The notes: a model not told the origin generated them from the letters alone. DNA of 64,000 nt from Brasenia schreberi (GCA_036023115.1 JAYKKT010000041.1:5878501-5942500); one strand, 5' to 3'. Positions 11,551 through 24,529 are shown, numbered from the stretch's first letter. A program made the numbers and translations.

Positions 11551-12625
11551 GATTGTTTTAACTTTTAATTGGATGATTGTAAATTGTAACTTTGTAACTT
11601 TGTTGTTTATTAATTAAAAGTATTCAATATTCACGTTATGATATGGATGATATTTATTATGAGATATTATTTAACTTTGTTATTCTCTTCTCACAATCTC
11701 TCTAACTATTTTTATAGTCATAGTCATTTATTAAAAATTATATGCTTCAAATCAAGCTTTTGGATTCGATTTTATTTAATGTTGATTGTTATATATATAT
11801 ATATGTTTTGTTCATTAATTTCAATTTTTGCATTTTTTGAATTTATTAATATATTTTGATTTTTTTATCAAGAAATGAAAAAAATTGCAATTTATCATAA
11901 TGGTGCGATACATGCATATTGGTGCCCATTGCGATATGGATACCGATAGGATTTTTAAAACATTGATGTATCGTACGGATATGGCCAGTAGCGCACGATA
12001 CATCGCCTATTGCGATAGGCTAAGGTGTATCGTAGATATGATACATATATGATTCGAGGCGACTTGTATAACACTATTCTGAGGTACAAAACATGGTAAA
12101 TCATCTTCAATGGCATAAGTCCCGAAACTTGGAGATATGAAATTGTAAACATGTTCATCTCTATAATATGTGAGCAAATTCTTGAGAAGTTATCGAATCA
12201 CAACCTAAAAGGCCTTATTAAAAAGTTAGATCGACATCCATCATGGTAGAATTGCATCCTGTATGACGATTAAATAGGTATTAGCTGGGTCAAGAAGGAT
12301 AGGTAAGAACCAAGGGGGAGCCTTCTGTAATAGCCAGACAATGGATCAGTAGTCAAAATTAGGCATTTGTACTCATTCAGCATCTGGAACTAGCTTCCAC
12401 CAAACAGAGAAGTTCCCGACTCCAAATAATGTCCCTACAAGCCAGAAGTTCCCAACTTCAAAATGCTATTTACATAATCTAGATATCTGTGAATATTCTC
12501 GGAAAATATCAGCGTGAAAGAATTACTGCCCGAGTTCAAGAACTTTTATGCTAGATGCTACCAACTAAACATCGGAAAATCATACTATATCATACACAAG
12601 AAGAAAAGTATTAAGGAGACGGTAC
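11551..12625. other. AT-rich non-coding stretch, possible PPR intron and hAT 3' end
   Basis: I see no coding sequence. 11790-11806 is a short TA run. 11904-12046 is unusually rich in CGATA/TATCG words on both strands (GCGATACATG, GTATCGTACGG, CGATACATCG, TGCGATAGGC), a pattern seen in decayed plant repeats. If the PPR exon at 12626 ends in a true splice donor, this is intron on the minus strand. Confidence 0.4.
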
Positions 12626-13579
12626 CTTCTGCAACAAGACAAAGCAGACATGATGGAGTTATAGAGATGAAGATCGCGAAATCGCCCCCCCCCCCCCTTT
12701 CGGCATGTTTCCGAAAAGTACCAATATCCGGTCACCCATTACCGCCCGGCCCAAAACCGTAAAGAGAAGAGAGTAAGTGCGGGGAGTGACCAACTCCGTC
12801 TCCTCCTCCTGCAATTGCATCCATTCAAAGAAATACAAAGCGGGCATGATCATCCCTTCCCCCACGAGCGACCTTATTACCGAAACGCATCCTTTCCCGT
12901 CCACTCTTCCTTCATACGGACTCATGAATTCGCTCAGAATCGCGCTCGGGGGCATAGGCTTCGCAATCCTCACAATTTCCTCCGCAACGCCCTCATTTCC
13001 CTCTCCCTCTTCTTCTTTTTCTTCTTCCTCTTCTTCTTCTTCCTCTTCTTCTTCTTCTTGAGCATCTTCGATTGTTTCGTGATCGATGTTCAACTCCAAG
13101 GGATCCTTGTCCGGGGAAATCGCAGATAGAAGCTCGTTTGCGTCGTCGTTCTCTTCGTTGCCTGCATCCTCGAAGCTCCAAGAGAGGTGTCGGTTCTTCT
13201 TGAGGCGGATCCTTCCCTCTCGAAGAGGGTCCGGCGTTGCAGCCCGGGATTTAAAGAATCGATGAATCGCATCGGTTGTTTCCGCTCTTTGATTCGCTTC
13301 TCTTTCTTGTTCTTCTTCTTCCGGTTGTTGGGATTGAAGGAAGGGTAAGAAAATGTCATCAAAGGGCTCGGAGGTGGACGGTGCACCCTCAAGGAAAGAA
13401 GAAGAAGCGGGTCTGAAATGAAGGAGGGGAGAAGCATGAAGAAGAAGCGGATAGGGAAAAGGAGAAGGCAGGAAAATGGTAGTGGTGGCCTTACACTTAG
13501 CAGTTGTAGAATGAACAGGGGACTGGTGTGAGCTAGATACAGTAAAATGAGGTAAGGATTTGACGGCGAGAGAACCCAT
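12626..13579 (-). CDS. EMB1006: Chloroplast PPR protein, 5' exon (EMB1006-like), frame broken at a C13 run
   Basis: ATG at 13579 opens 294 codons before the G13 run (12697-12685 on this strand). The N-terminus (MGSLAVKSLPHFTVSSSHQS) is Ser/Thr-rich with few acids, like a chloroplast transit peptide. Then come IHRFFKSR, a KKNRHLSW block, a run of about 14 Glu residues, a GRVDGKGCV block, an ALYFFEWMQLQEE segment and PRTYSLLFTVLGRA, which leads into PPR motifs. As read, translation leaves frame in the run and stops at 12659. With one G fewer, it continues RDLHLYNSIMSAL, a PPR helix pair, and meets an AAG|GTACC donor at 12626. I recall this N-terminal layout from Arabidopsis EMB1006 (At5g50280); the assignment is by memory of the family. 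Later PPR exons are absent down to position 1, so they lie beyond a transposon-filled intron or are lost. Confidence 0.6.
12685..12697. repeat. C13 homopolymer inside the PPR exon
   Basis: Thirteen consecutive C on the plus strand. Twelve would keep the PPR reading frame open through to the putative splice donor. Confidence 0.9.
13004..13060. repeat. CTT/CTC trinucleotide tract encoding poly-Glu
   Basis: An imperfect CTT/CTC tract on the plus strand, coding an acidic run in the PPR exon on the minus strand. The purity of the run suggests a length-variable site. Confidence 0.8.
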
Positions 13580-14907
<1,328 letters not shown>

Positions 14908-15090
14908 ATGCATTTGGATGTAATACAACATGCAAATATCCAATTTGGAAAGTCTTAATGAGGAGTCAAAATTTTGGAACTATACACATGACACATTATT
15001 TCATGCATGAAAATCATACATAACATATATATTTATTACTTTGGTATGATGCATATATATACAAACATATACATATACATATATATCACT

Positions 15091-15193
15091 TTAGGAAACT
15101 TGATATTCCATGTTCTTCAACCTTTAACTCTTGAAAGGGAGGAGGATCCACTTTATTTGCACCAACAAGTGTGTGAAATATAATATGCTGCTA

Positions 15194-15224
<31 letters not shown>

Positions 15225-15332
15225 CATTAATGGCATTATATTTCACATACTTCTTACATGCAAATAAAGTGGATCCTCCTCCTCCCTTTCAAGAATTAAA
15301 GGTTGTAGAACATGGAATATCAAGTTTCCTAA
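15091..15332. repeat. Long inverted repeat, about 100-nt arms, CA/TA loop
   Basis: The left arm starts TTAGGAAACTTGATATTCCA at 15091. Its reverse complement ends at 15332 (…CAAGTTTCCTAA). The arms are about 100 nt and differ at only a handful of bases plus a 3-bp indel in the GGAGGAGGATCC segment. The loop (about 15194-15227) is an (AC)n(TA)n tract. No clear target duplication flanks it. It could be a small foldback or MITE-type element, or a hairpin RNA source if transcribed. Confidence 0.8.
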
Positions 15333-15425
15333 CGTGGTAATTGAAACATGGCTTTGGAAAATCTCTAATCAGCCACGGAAGACCATCCTCTCTCTAATCA
15401 AGTTTCCTAACGTGGTAATTGAATC
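15321..15425. repeat. Short direct duplication
   Basis: CAAGTTTCCTAACGTGGTAA at 15321 is repeated about 80 bp later at 15400. The first copy overlaps the right arm end of the inverted repeat. Confidence 0.75.
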
Positions 15426-17743
15426 TTAACAGAGGATGTGTGGTGCAAACTCCCATAATCCATATGTGCTTTGTATATTGATTAGATCGTGCGACTACAA
15501 CCTGAACCATACATGGATCTGTATACTTCTTAGCAACCACATGCCTAAGGGGTCTCCACAAGCCCCGGGTTCCTTGATACATATACCTAAGGGCAATGTT
15601 AGAAAGGGGACTGCTAATACATTTTGAAGCATTTCCTGTGCTCCAACTACAAAGCAGTGGAATTGTATGAAAGTCCAGGTTTCATGTTCTCATCACATAT
15701 TACCTTCTAACACAGGAAATGCCTGACTCACGAAATCGAGACGAAGTGTTTGGATATGGCTAACCCCCATTGTGTGTGGATCAATGTGGTGCTTGGTGGG
15801 TCTTGTCCAATGCGTGTGTGTTAGGGTTCAGCCTCCCATTGCGACAAAAAGGAACAAAAGTTTTGCTACATTAGCATAGTAAAGGGTGGAAATTCTAGGA
15901 TTTTTATCAGTGGTTTGATCAAACAAATCAAATTCGTCTACGTACAAGGATTATTCGGTTTGAATCCGAGTACACTGGATCTGGTTTAATTGGATCGGTT
16001 TTGGATTTGAACTTTTCATTTTTGAATGTGATATGTTTATGCTAGGGCGGTACCAAATTCATCTTGATTGCTGTTCACATCTTGTTTTTGTTACCAGACC
16101 CAATTTAAAAGATTCAGTAATGAACCCCTATCCTATAATTGTAATTCTTGTTTCAGTCTCTTAAATAAACCAAAGCGGCCCTAAATTTAGTCTGATCTTA
16201 CGGATCTACACAATGTTGCATAGGAAACCCATGGACCAAAAGGAGAACACATGCATGAACTGAACAATTGACAAAAGCTTCACCAGTTTCATATAGACAA
16301 CTTTATTAAATGAGTCCTTACTACGGCCACTGATAGATCCACTTTGATTGGACCTAAATCGTGTGGGCCATGGTGGTCAAGATTTGAAAAGTTTGCCAAC
16401 ATCAAATAAAAAAACTGTGATGTTGGTAGAAAAGACGTAGTATTTTTGAAGAGTTGTTGCCTTCATATTGCCGAAAAGGTCACTGTATTTGTATTGGTTA
16501 TTAATGGCCGGGTCAGATCCGAATCCAACCAGTCCATAACCCAATATGATAAGGTTTTCCTCTATGAGGACCCGATTGAACTCAAATTTAAATCTGATAC
16601 TCCCAAAGTTAAACTACGGCTCCGCCTTTTGACCTGCTGGCATTGATGCCTAGCCGTATATTTAGATACCAATTAGGTTCCGTTACCGTCGAAGTAATGA
16701 GCATGATTCTCGGCGAGGATGAGGTCAGGGATATGATCCGGAGACTTCCAGTCATCAGCTCTCAGTTGCTATTCAAGCTAGCATTGAGACAGCAAACACA
16801 AAATTGATCTTCTGGTGTGCAAGCAGGGCCTAGTAATGAACATGATTCGTCGTTAAACCCAGTCTACCCGCGCTTCATGCAGGTGCTACTCTACCTTGCC
16901 CTTCCCCGCTGACCCTTGAGAGCCTGCCATAATCGTCCGGCTGTTTTTTTGGCTTATAACCATATGTCTCTCTAGATTTGATGAGCAGCAGCTGAGTCCA
17001 GTTTTCCCACAACTTCAACTTGTCATCTCAACTCATCTACTCACACTTGTCATACATATTCATGCATACGCACATTGTCAAAACTCATATTACGAGTTAA
17101 ACTCACCAACGTGACCTTTAGTTGTTGGTAAATTTAGTAGGAAAGCAAGTTTTTAATCGACTGACTTAAGTCGACATAAAATGAAGATGTTTTAATTTCA
17201 ATCATTAAATTTTGATGCATTCTGTACCATCTATAATGTTGAATTCATGCGATGAAACTCATTTTTGAGTAATTAGCTAAACCATATTTACACCCTTAAG
17301 GTTAATTATATTTACAGACAAAGAAGAAGAGCTCCTTTTTGGTAGACGGATGAGTGCTCCCGAGTACGTATCAGGTAAAGTCCCTCTGCATATCTTATTC
17401 TTGATACACACATAATGAATATATACATATAGGTAGGTGTGCATATTACATGAATGTCGAAAACCATTTGAACTTGTATTTCAAGATTCAGTGTATACCA
17501 TTTTATGACAGCGGATAAGGCAAGTGCTTCTCATGGGTTGGCCCGTTGTGTTTGTCAATACTTTGAAAAGATGACGATAATTTGTGGCAGACAATGAAAG
17601 GACAAGACTGCAAATCTTTGGGTTCCTTGCAACAGCGCCAAGTGGGGAAAACTTTTGTGGCGCATAAACTGTAACAGAAGGGATAGTCATACAAAGCTTC
17701 TGTTTCTTACCTAACGTGTATTTATACGTCAGCACCATCTAAC
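15426..17743. other. Non-coding stretch, nothing recognised
   Basis: No sustained open frame and no protein similarity that I recognise. One exon-like 57-bp block with good splice signals (17318-17374) is listed under findings. Confidence 0.4.
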
Positions 17744-17955
17744 GATGATGATCAAGTCTTACCCAAGAGCTTGGGTGAAGAGCAAGCTTTTCCTTATGTC
17801 ACACTCATTATAGTTGTCTCGGTTCAACTGCTTGAGTTTGAGTATCTAAAGGTGGTGATGATCAAGCCTTATCCAAGTGCTTGGGTGAAGAGCAAGCTTA
17901 TAAAGGCTCTTCCCCTACGTCACTCTTGATAGTTGACTCAGTTCAACCGCTTTTG
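17744..17955. repeat. Tandem duplication, about 110-bp unit, two copies
   Basis: GATGATGATCAAG followed by AGCTTGGGTGAAGAGCAAGC (17744) recurs as GGTGATGATCAAG and TGCTTGGGTGAAGAGCAAGC (17854). Both copies end in GGTTCAAC/AGTTCAAC near 17820 and 17940. The rest of 17956-18623 shows no gene. Confidence 0.75.
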
Positions 17956-18623
17956 ATAGAGAGAGAGAGACCAAATGGGTTTGAGTTCATCTTCCAAGCT
18001 CAGAGTCTGTTGAGAGATAAAGTTCAAGCAATTTTGGGTATGGACGATCGGATGGGCGTATGATCACCTGCTGAGAGGAAAAGAGAAGAGAGGAGATGAA
18101 AGGGTTGGAATGAATTGAAGAATCAATGTCTGCTGCTGTAGATGGTAGGTGGAATTGGTGTTGACAGAAGATAGAGAGCACAAGCTGCGCACTCGTGCCT
18201 TTTTGCACGCTTGACCAGCGGGTGCTCTGCTTTCTTCTGTCATCATATTCTTCATTTCCTCTCTGTCTCTCTCCTCGGCATTCTGTTTAATTTGCATGTA
18301 TTTGTCATGAATTAGCTGAACTTTATGTCCGTTTTCGTTTTGTGGTTGAATTTCCAGGTGCACAAAAAATATTGAAATTAGAGAGAAGGGGGGAGTTATG
18401 TGCATGAATTTCTCACATATTCTAATTGATTGTAGATAGTATTAGCTAGGAGGAAAAATACTCTTCATTACCCATCTCGAAGACTTATTAATGGTGCCTA
18501 ATCCCATCTTCTCTTCATAAAATTTTCCACGACAAATATCAAAATCGAGGACACTCGTGCCTAATCCTAATTCTCTTTGTTTTATTGGTGCTTCCTTGAT
18601 CTTCATATGTAACGATTGACCTG

Positions 18624-18628
18624 ATAAT
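18624..18628. repeat. Target-site duplication of the outer copia element, left copy
   Basis: ATAAT directly before the LTR; the same 5 bp follow the other LTR at 30003-30007. Confidence 0.8.
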
Positions 18629-19052
18629 TGATGGAGATCGGCTGAAGCTCCGACCACGTCCTTGTTTGCCAGAATCCTTTGGCTCCTGCTCTCTTCCAAT
18701 CTCCCGAATGAAACCTACAGCCGAAAAATGGCGTTTGTGGAAATAGTGTTTCAGGTTGTTTGAGGTTTCCTCACAGCGGCCTTTCACAGAGAGACGGTAT
18801 TTTTATGTGGTGTTTTGTATCAATTTTTTTGTATACGCACTGCTGTTATTTATAAAACAGTGCCTGCTCCTCGTCTCCTGGCTTTTCACATTGGGTTTCC
18901 CTCATCTGAGCACTTATAACTGGACTGTTACCGGAAAATCCGGTAACGGTCTGACTGTTATAGGCCTTATTTGTAACTCCTACCTCAGTAACAGTCTGGA
19001 TGGCCAATCCAACCGTTATCGGGCTGAGTTGTTGAGAAAGACCACTGTAACG
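18629..19052 (-). repeat. 3' LTR of the outer copia element (424 bp)
   Basis: It aligns end to end with 29595-30002 and keeps a TATA-like segment (TTTATAAATAAC on the minus strand, near 18845-18858) missing from the 5' LTR. Its outer end on the minus strand has CG where TG is expected (19051-19052), a likely point change. Confidence 0.85.
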
Positions 19053-19061
19053 TTTGTAATA

Positions 19062-19073
19062 TCTCCCACTTGG
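19062..19073 (-). other. Polypurine tract of the outer copia element
   Basis: The minus strand reads CAAGTGGGAGAT about 10 bp before the 3' LTR, the usual copia polypurine tract motif. Confidence 0.6.
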
Positions 19074-19149
19074 CCATTCGAGCCAAGTGTACTGACATAA
19101 TGGTTTTTCTCCCATTTTTCTAGGGTTTACATTGTAATGTCAATTCATG

Positions 19150-19268
19150 ATTGTTGTTACAATTAATATCCATTGTGTAGTTATTTCCTTACACAACACT
19201 GTATCCGTTGTGTGGTTATTTTCCTACACAATAATTTATCCGTTGTGTGGTTATTTCCCTACGCAACA
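19150..19268 (-). repeat. Three tandem repeats, 34-37 bp, in the copia 3' untranslated region
   Basis: On the plus strand the unit is about TATCCGTTGTGTGGTTATTT followed by CCTACACAA. It is present three times between the RNase H stop and the polypurine tract, with small differences. Confidence 0.75.
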
Positions 19269-19485
19269 ATCAAACATACCTCAAATTCATGTTTATAACA
19301 TGTTTTGAGAAAAGTTTCTCTATTATGCCTTTAGTCAAGGGGTCTACCAACATATCATTTGTTGGCACAAATGAGATGGATAATTCCTTTCTCATAACCA
19401 TGTCATGAACATAGTGGTATTTCACCATTATATACTTGCTTTTCGAGCAATATGCTCCACTCTTGAAAAGAGTAATTGTTGCATT
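19269..19485 (-). pseudogene. Outer copia RNase H, C-terminal end
   Basis: The minus strand reads DNNATITLFKSGAYCSKSKY, then VKYHYVHDMV, SFVPTNDMLVDPLTKG and a stop after NLRYV. These match the conserved copia RNase H tail (DN..A..L, VKYH..R, VPT.DMLAD..TK). It is separated from the rest of the domain by the nested element. Confidence 0.8.
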
Positions 19486-19490
19486 GTTAT
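19486..19490. repeat. Target-site duplication of the nested copia element, left copy
   Basis: GTTAT, repeated at 24833-24837. Confidence 0.8.
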
Positions 19491-19771
19491 TGTTAAAGGA
19501 ATGTTAAACGTGCAGTCTCTCAATGAATTTCATATGTATTTTACGTTATGTAAGGTTTATGTCTCTTTAGTAGTAATTAGCACTAATTAGGGGTAGTTTA
19601 GGAATTCAAGTTAGATAGGATATAAGTAGTAGTGATTAGGGTTTAGTTGTATTATTAAGAAGAGTCTGGGCGACAGCAGCAAGTGGCCGACTTATGCACT
19701 TTTGGGGTAGATTAGAGGTGCCATATTTTGTAAGTTTGCTTATCTTAATGAATGTGATTATTTCTCTATTA
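19491..19771 (+). repeat. 5' LTR of the nested copia element (281 bp)
   Basis: It starts TGTTAAAGGAATG and ends TTTCTCTATTA, directly against the primer-binding site, so the ends are TG...TA rather than TG...CA. Both LTRs share this. Confidence 0.85.
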
Positions 19772-19785
19772 TGGTATCAAAGCCT
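19772..19785 (+). other. Primer-binding site of the nested copia element
   Basis: TGGTATCAAAGCC is one mismatch from TGGTATCAGAGCC, the usual copia site for initiator Met tRNA. It touches the LTR with no spacer. Confidence 0.8.
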
Positions 19786-20321
19786 ATTAGGCGAGAAATT
19801 CCATATTTTTCTGATTGAAAGTACGAAGATTGCGTTGGATTATTAAGGCAAAATCAGTTGGAAGAAAATTTTTAAGTATCAGCTTCCGATTTATAAGTAT
19901 ATCAGTTTGTGTTGGACGTGAATATTAGCGTCAAGATTATTCATCAAGATCAGTTTGGTTATTTGTTATATTTACCTCATCATATTGCTGATTTGGGGTT
20001 AATATTGGGAACATGAACAAAATTTCGATACATCAGAATTTTGTTACATCTTCATCGTGTTGGTGCAGAGTAACATTGTGATGGTATTCAAGACTTTCAG
20101 ATTTCATATTCGATACATACTGTCCATCATTATCATTATCGCGGACTTCATTATTTATTAGTACCAAATACTAGTTTTTTGGAAGAATTCTCATCGTGGA
20201 CATATTCTTGGAGGCAGTTGTCTCATACCTGATTACTCTTAATCTTGATACTTTTTGGTAGTTCAAATCCATTAAAGTGGTGCAGAAGACAGAAGTTAGT
20301 CTTATTATTGCTTGAATATCT

Positions 20322-21310
20322 ATGGCAAGTAAAGGCAAGGCAATTGAAACTTCGGTCACGATGTCTGAACAAGCAGTGAATGAAAAAGGTGAAAGTTTTT
20401 GGATTACAACAACAAAATTAGATGGAAGAAATTATCTTGAATGGTCTAAGTCTGTAGAACTAGCTATTATAGCAAGGGGGAGATGGACTCATCTTATTGG
20501 TCAGACACCCATTTTAAACATAAATGATCCTCTTTACCCTGTTTGGCGACGAAAAGATGCACTGATTTCGTCTTGGTTACTGTAGTTCATGATCCCATCA
20601 ATAGCGAAGACATTCATGTTTCTTGAATCAGCGTATGAAATTTGGTGTGCAATGTCAAAAGCTTATTCTAGAAAAAAGAATGTGACAAGAATATGAAATA
20701 TTGGAAAGGATCAGAAATTGTAAATAGGGCTCACGTTCTACCAGTGACTACTATGCAGACCTTCGAGGACTTTGGGATGAACTTCAGTACTATACTAATA
20801 TCAAGTGCCTCTCATGTCAAATTGAAAGAAATGCAGAGACAGAAAAGAAAAAAGGTATTCGACTTACTATGGGGTATAAATTCAGAATATGAATCAATAA
20901 AGTTCAATGTCTTGAGAAGAGATGAATTACCTCCATTGGGAATATTATACTCATTATTAATCAGAGAAGAGGATCGAAAAACCTTGAGAAGAATAATACT
21001 CCTATTACTGATTAGTATGCACTCTAAACTAGAGGAGAAAGTTCACATTACTGCGGAAGAGGAGGATATCAAGGTCGTGAACGAGGACGTGGAAGATTTC
21101 AGTCTGATGAAAAGAAAAAACTCATTTGTTCCCATTGTGAAAAATCAAGACACACCAAAGATTACTGTTGAGAATTACATGGCAAGCTATAATATTATAA
21201 AAACAGAAATCACTCTGCTCATTCAGTTGAGAATACTACTACGTCTAATGCAAATGGAATGCTAGATCTTATTAAGAGAATAGAAGGACTAGAGACAAGA
21301 TTATCTGGAT
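20322..21310 (+). pseudogene. Nested copia gag, broken
   Basis: ATG at 20322 opens MASKGKAIETS, then KLDGRNYLEWSKSVELAI, a typical copia gag start, and stops at 20583. Further gag sequence runs in other frames (FLESAYEIWCAMSKAYS near 20640, LWGINSEYESIKFNVL near 20870). An intact zinc knuckle, CSHCEKSRHTKDYC (CX2CX4HX4C), is at 21127-21168. At least two frame changes and several stops. Confidence 0.75.
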
Positions 21311-21374
21311 AGTCTCAACCATCTACCTCTCATGCTTCATCTCACATTGTGAAGGGTAACACCTCTTATTCTAA

Positions 21375-22740
21375 TTCAAAGATTTGGATTATTGATTCAG
21401 GTGCTACAGATTATATGGTAGGAGAATCATCTTATTTTTCAGAGTACATATCTCTCCCAAAACAAGAACCTATTAAGTTAGCAGATGACTCTTACTCATA
21501 TATGGTTGGATAGGAAAGTGTACTCACTTATTTTGCTAATTTAAAATCAGTCTATCATGTTCCCATCTTTTTAATAAATCTACTTTCTGTCAGCTCGTTG
21601 ATACGTACCATGAAATGCATCATAACTTTTACTCCTACTGATTGTGTGTTTCAAGATCTGAAGACAGGAAAAGTCTTTGATCATGGTAGACTACAGAGGG
21701 GCTTATACATTTTGAAAGATCATCTTCAGCATGAAATTTCGTATAAAGCTTCATCAACAACAATTCAAGACTCAGAGATTCGACTATGACATTGTCGTCT
21801 TGGTCATTTACCTGTGTCAAAACTTCCTTATGTTCTACCTCATCTTAGAGTCACTAAACTTTAGTTTGAATGTGAAATATGTCAGCTTGGGAAACATCAA
21901 AGAGCCACTTATCCATTGAGTGATTCTAGACGATCTTAGCCTTTTGAACTTCTTCATTCAGATATTTGGTGTCCTAGTCCTGTTACTTTGTTGTTGGGTC
22001 AGAAATACTTTATTTTCTTTATTGATAATTGTACTCGTCTTACAATTATATATTTAATGAAATCAAAGTCAGAAGTCTTGTCTATTTTTTAATTGTGCAT
22101 AAATTTATTCTCACCCAATTCAATACCCCAATGAAAATTCTGCGTTAAGATAATGGAGGGAATACATTAGCAAGCAATTAGCTGAATATTTACAGACACA
22201 TGGAATAGTCCATCAGACCTCCTGTCCTTATACTCTCCAACAAAATGGAATTGTTGAAAGAAAAAATCGTCATTTCTAGAAATAGCCAAGACCCTTTTAC
22301 TTCAGAACAATGTTCCTAAATTCTATTGGGGAGAAGCTGTTCTTACTGCAGTTCATCTGATCAATAGAATGCCCAGTATAGTACTTGGTGGTGAAATCCA
22401 TTGAAGTGTCTAGATAAGGAATTAAAACCCTTTTATTTGATTCTCCGTATCTTTGGTTGTACTTGTTTTGTACATATTCATTTATTTAATCATGATAAAA
22501 TAGATCCTAAGTCTGTCAAATGCATTTTTCTTGACTATTCTAACTCCCAAAAAGGTTATAAATGTTACGATCCTCTAGCCAAGAAGCTATATGTTTTCAT
22601 GGATGTTACTTTGTCAGAATCTATTCCCTATTATACTTCTCAGGAGGAGTCAATTACATCTGAACAAATTTCTCCATATGTCCTACTAGTAGTCCCAGGT
22701 GATGTCAAAGAGGATACAGATGATAATAGAAATGAAGACA
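21375..22740 (+). pseudogene. Nested copia protease and integrase, broken
   Basis: The protease motif IWIIDSGATDYM is near 21382-21417. Integrase follows with the HHCC zinc site spread over HCRLGHLP and CEICQLGKHQRATY (21785-21910), FELLHSDIW and FFIDNCTRL (21945-22035). The second half gives KTLLLQNNVPKFYWGEAVLTAVHLINRMPS (in two readings, 22290-22380) and FGCTCFVHIH (22452). Stops and frame changes throughout. Confidence 0.75.
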
Positions 22741-22982
22741 GTAAGTAAGAAGAGATCTTAATGTATAAGAGAGGATCGAGAAATATTATCTACACTGAAG
22801 AAGAACCAGCCCCTCATACAAGCACCAAAGATATTTTCCCTGACTCAGATCCTCTTGTGGAAGAAACAGAAGATCTCAAAATTCCTATTGTTATTCGCAA
22901 AGGTAAACGTATTTGTGCTTGTTATCTTATTTCTAATTATGTTTCATATGCTAATACCTCTTAGACTTATCAGAGATTTGTT

Positions 22983-24480
22983 ATGAATGCTGAGAAACAT
23001 AAGATTCCTTCGCGATTTGAAGAAGCAATCAAGTGCCCTTTATGGAAAGCTGCAGTTGAAGAAGAATTGAATGCTCTTGTGAAAAATAATACCTGGACCA
23101 TCACACAGCTACTTCTTGATAGGAATATTGTAGGATGTAAATGGGTATTTACCATTAAATATAAGGCAGATGAAATTGTGGAGAGATATAAAGCTAGATT
23201 GGTTGCTAAAGGATACAGTCAGTCATATGGTATTGATTATACAAAAACTTTTACACTAGTTGCTAAACTTACCTCAATCAGAATACTTCTTAGTATGGCA
23301 GCAAATTTGGGATGGGAGCTATGACAACTAGATGTTAAAAATGCTTTCTTACAAGGTGACTTAAATGAATAAGTTTATATGGAAATTCCTTTAGGAATGG
23401 ATCTAAAAATGTTTGCCAATAAAGCATGTAAACTCAATAAAGCAATTTATAGGCTGAAGCAGTCTCCCCGAGTTTGGTTTGATAAATTTAGCAAGGTAGT
23501 GTGAAGTTTAGGATACAGTAGGAGCCTCAATGATCATACGATCTTCTTCAAGAAAGGAACCAAAATATATATACTTGCTGTTTATGTGGATGACATAACT
23601 GTCACAGGAGATGACCTTATCCAAGTTAAAACAGAATCTTCATACATTGTTTGATCTTAAAGATTTGGGTAGACTACACTATTTTTTGGGCATAGAGGTT
23701 CTCTACTCTAACCGAGGTATCTTCCTGACTTAGCTTAAATACTTAATGGATCTTCTTGAAAATACACATATGCTCGAATGTAAATTGAGTGACATTCCTA
23801 TGAAAGTAAACCAGAAATTATTCAATGGTGATAGTGAAGAATTCAAAGACATTCACAAATACCAGAAGTTGGTTGGCAAACTCATATATTTGACTATTAC
23901 TCATCAAGATATTACTTATGCAGTCAGTGTTGTGAGCAGATAAATGCATTCTCCTACCAAGAATCATATGGATGCAGTGTACAGAATTCTTCGATACCTA
24001 AAATCAACTTCAGGAATGGGGTTACTTTATTCGAAGTCATCAAATCTATACATTGAACTTTATTCTGATGCAGACTGGGCTGGTTCACGCGATGACAGAA
24101 AATCAACTACAGGTTATATTACTTTACTAGGAGGCAATATTATTTCTTGGAAGAGTAAAAAATAGACAGTAGTTACCAGATCAACAGTTGAAGCCGAATA
24201 TAGAGCCATAACAGAAGTTATGTGTGAAGGAAAATGGGTATCTTCATTGATTAGTGAACTAGGATTTCCTTCTGATCTTTCTATACCACTATATTGTGAC
24301 AGTAGTGCAACAATTCAGATGACTTCTAATCCAGTATATCATGAAAGGACAAAGCATATAGAAATTGACTATCACTTTATCAGAGAGAAGATAGTCAATC
24401 AAGAATTCAAGTTGGAATATGTTCAATAAATCAAATAAGGGGCTGATTTCTTAACAAAGGCAACTACAAGCAGGCAACTA
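22983..24480 (+). pseudogene. Nested copia reverse transcriptase and RNase H, broken
   Basis: The RT begins near PLWKAAVEEELNAL (23035). It continues VGCKWVFTIKYKADE, RYKARLVAKGYSQ and QLDVKNAFLQGDL (just after a TGA near 23323), with the catalytic YVDD at 23583-23594. RNase H has SDADWAGSRDDRKSTTGY (24066), EAEYRA (24190), CDSSATIQ (24296) and ERTKHIEIDYHFIREKI (24350), ending near TKATTSRQLK. Catalytic motifs are preserved while stops interrupt the frame at about 23323, 23370, 23500, 23941 and 24163. Confidence 0.8.
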
Positions 24481-24529
24481 AAGGAGACATTATCCAAGTT
24501 GGGTGTTATCAACATCTTTCACCCAACTT

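Noticed and set aside
12777..13129. Plus-strand Ser/Phe-rich open frames
   Set aside because: Shadow of the poly-Glu tract and PPR exon on the minus strand, which has the better start, transit peptide and family match.
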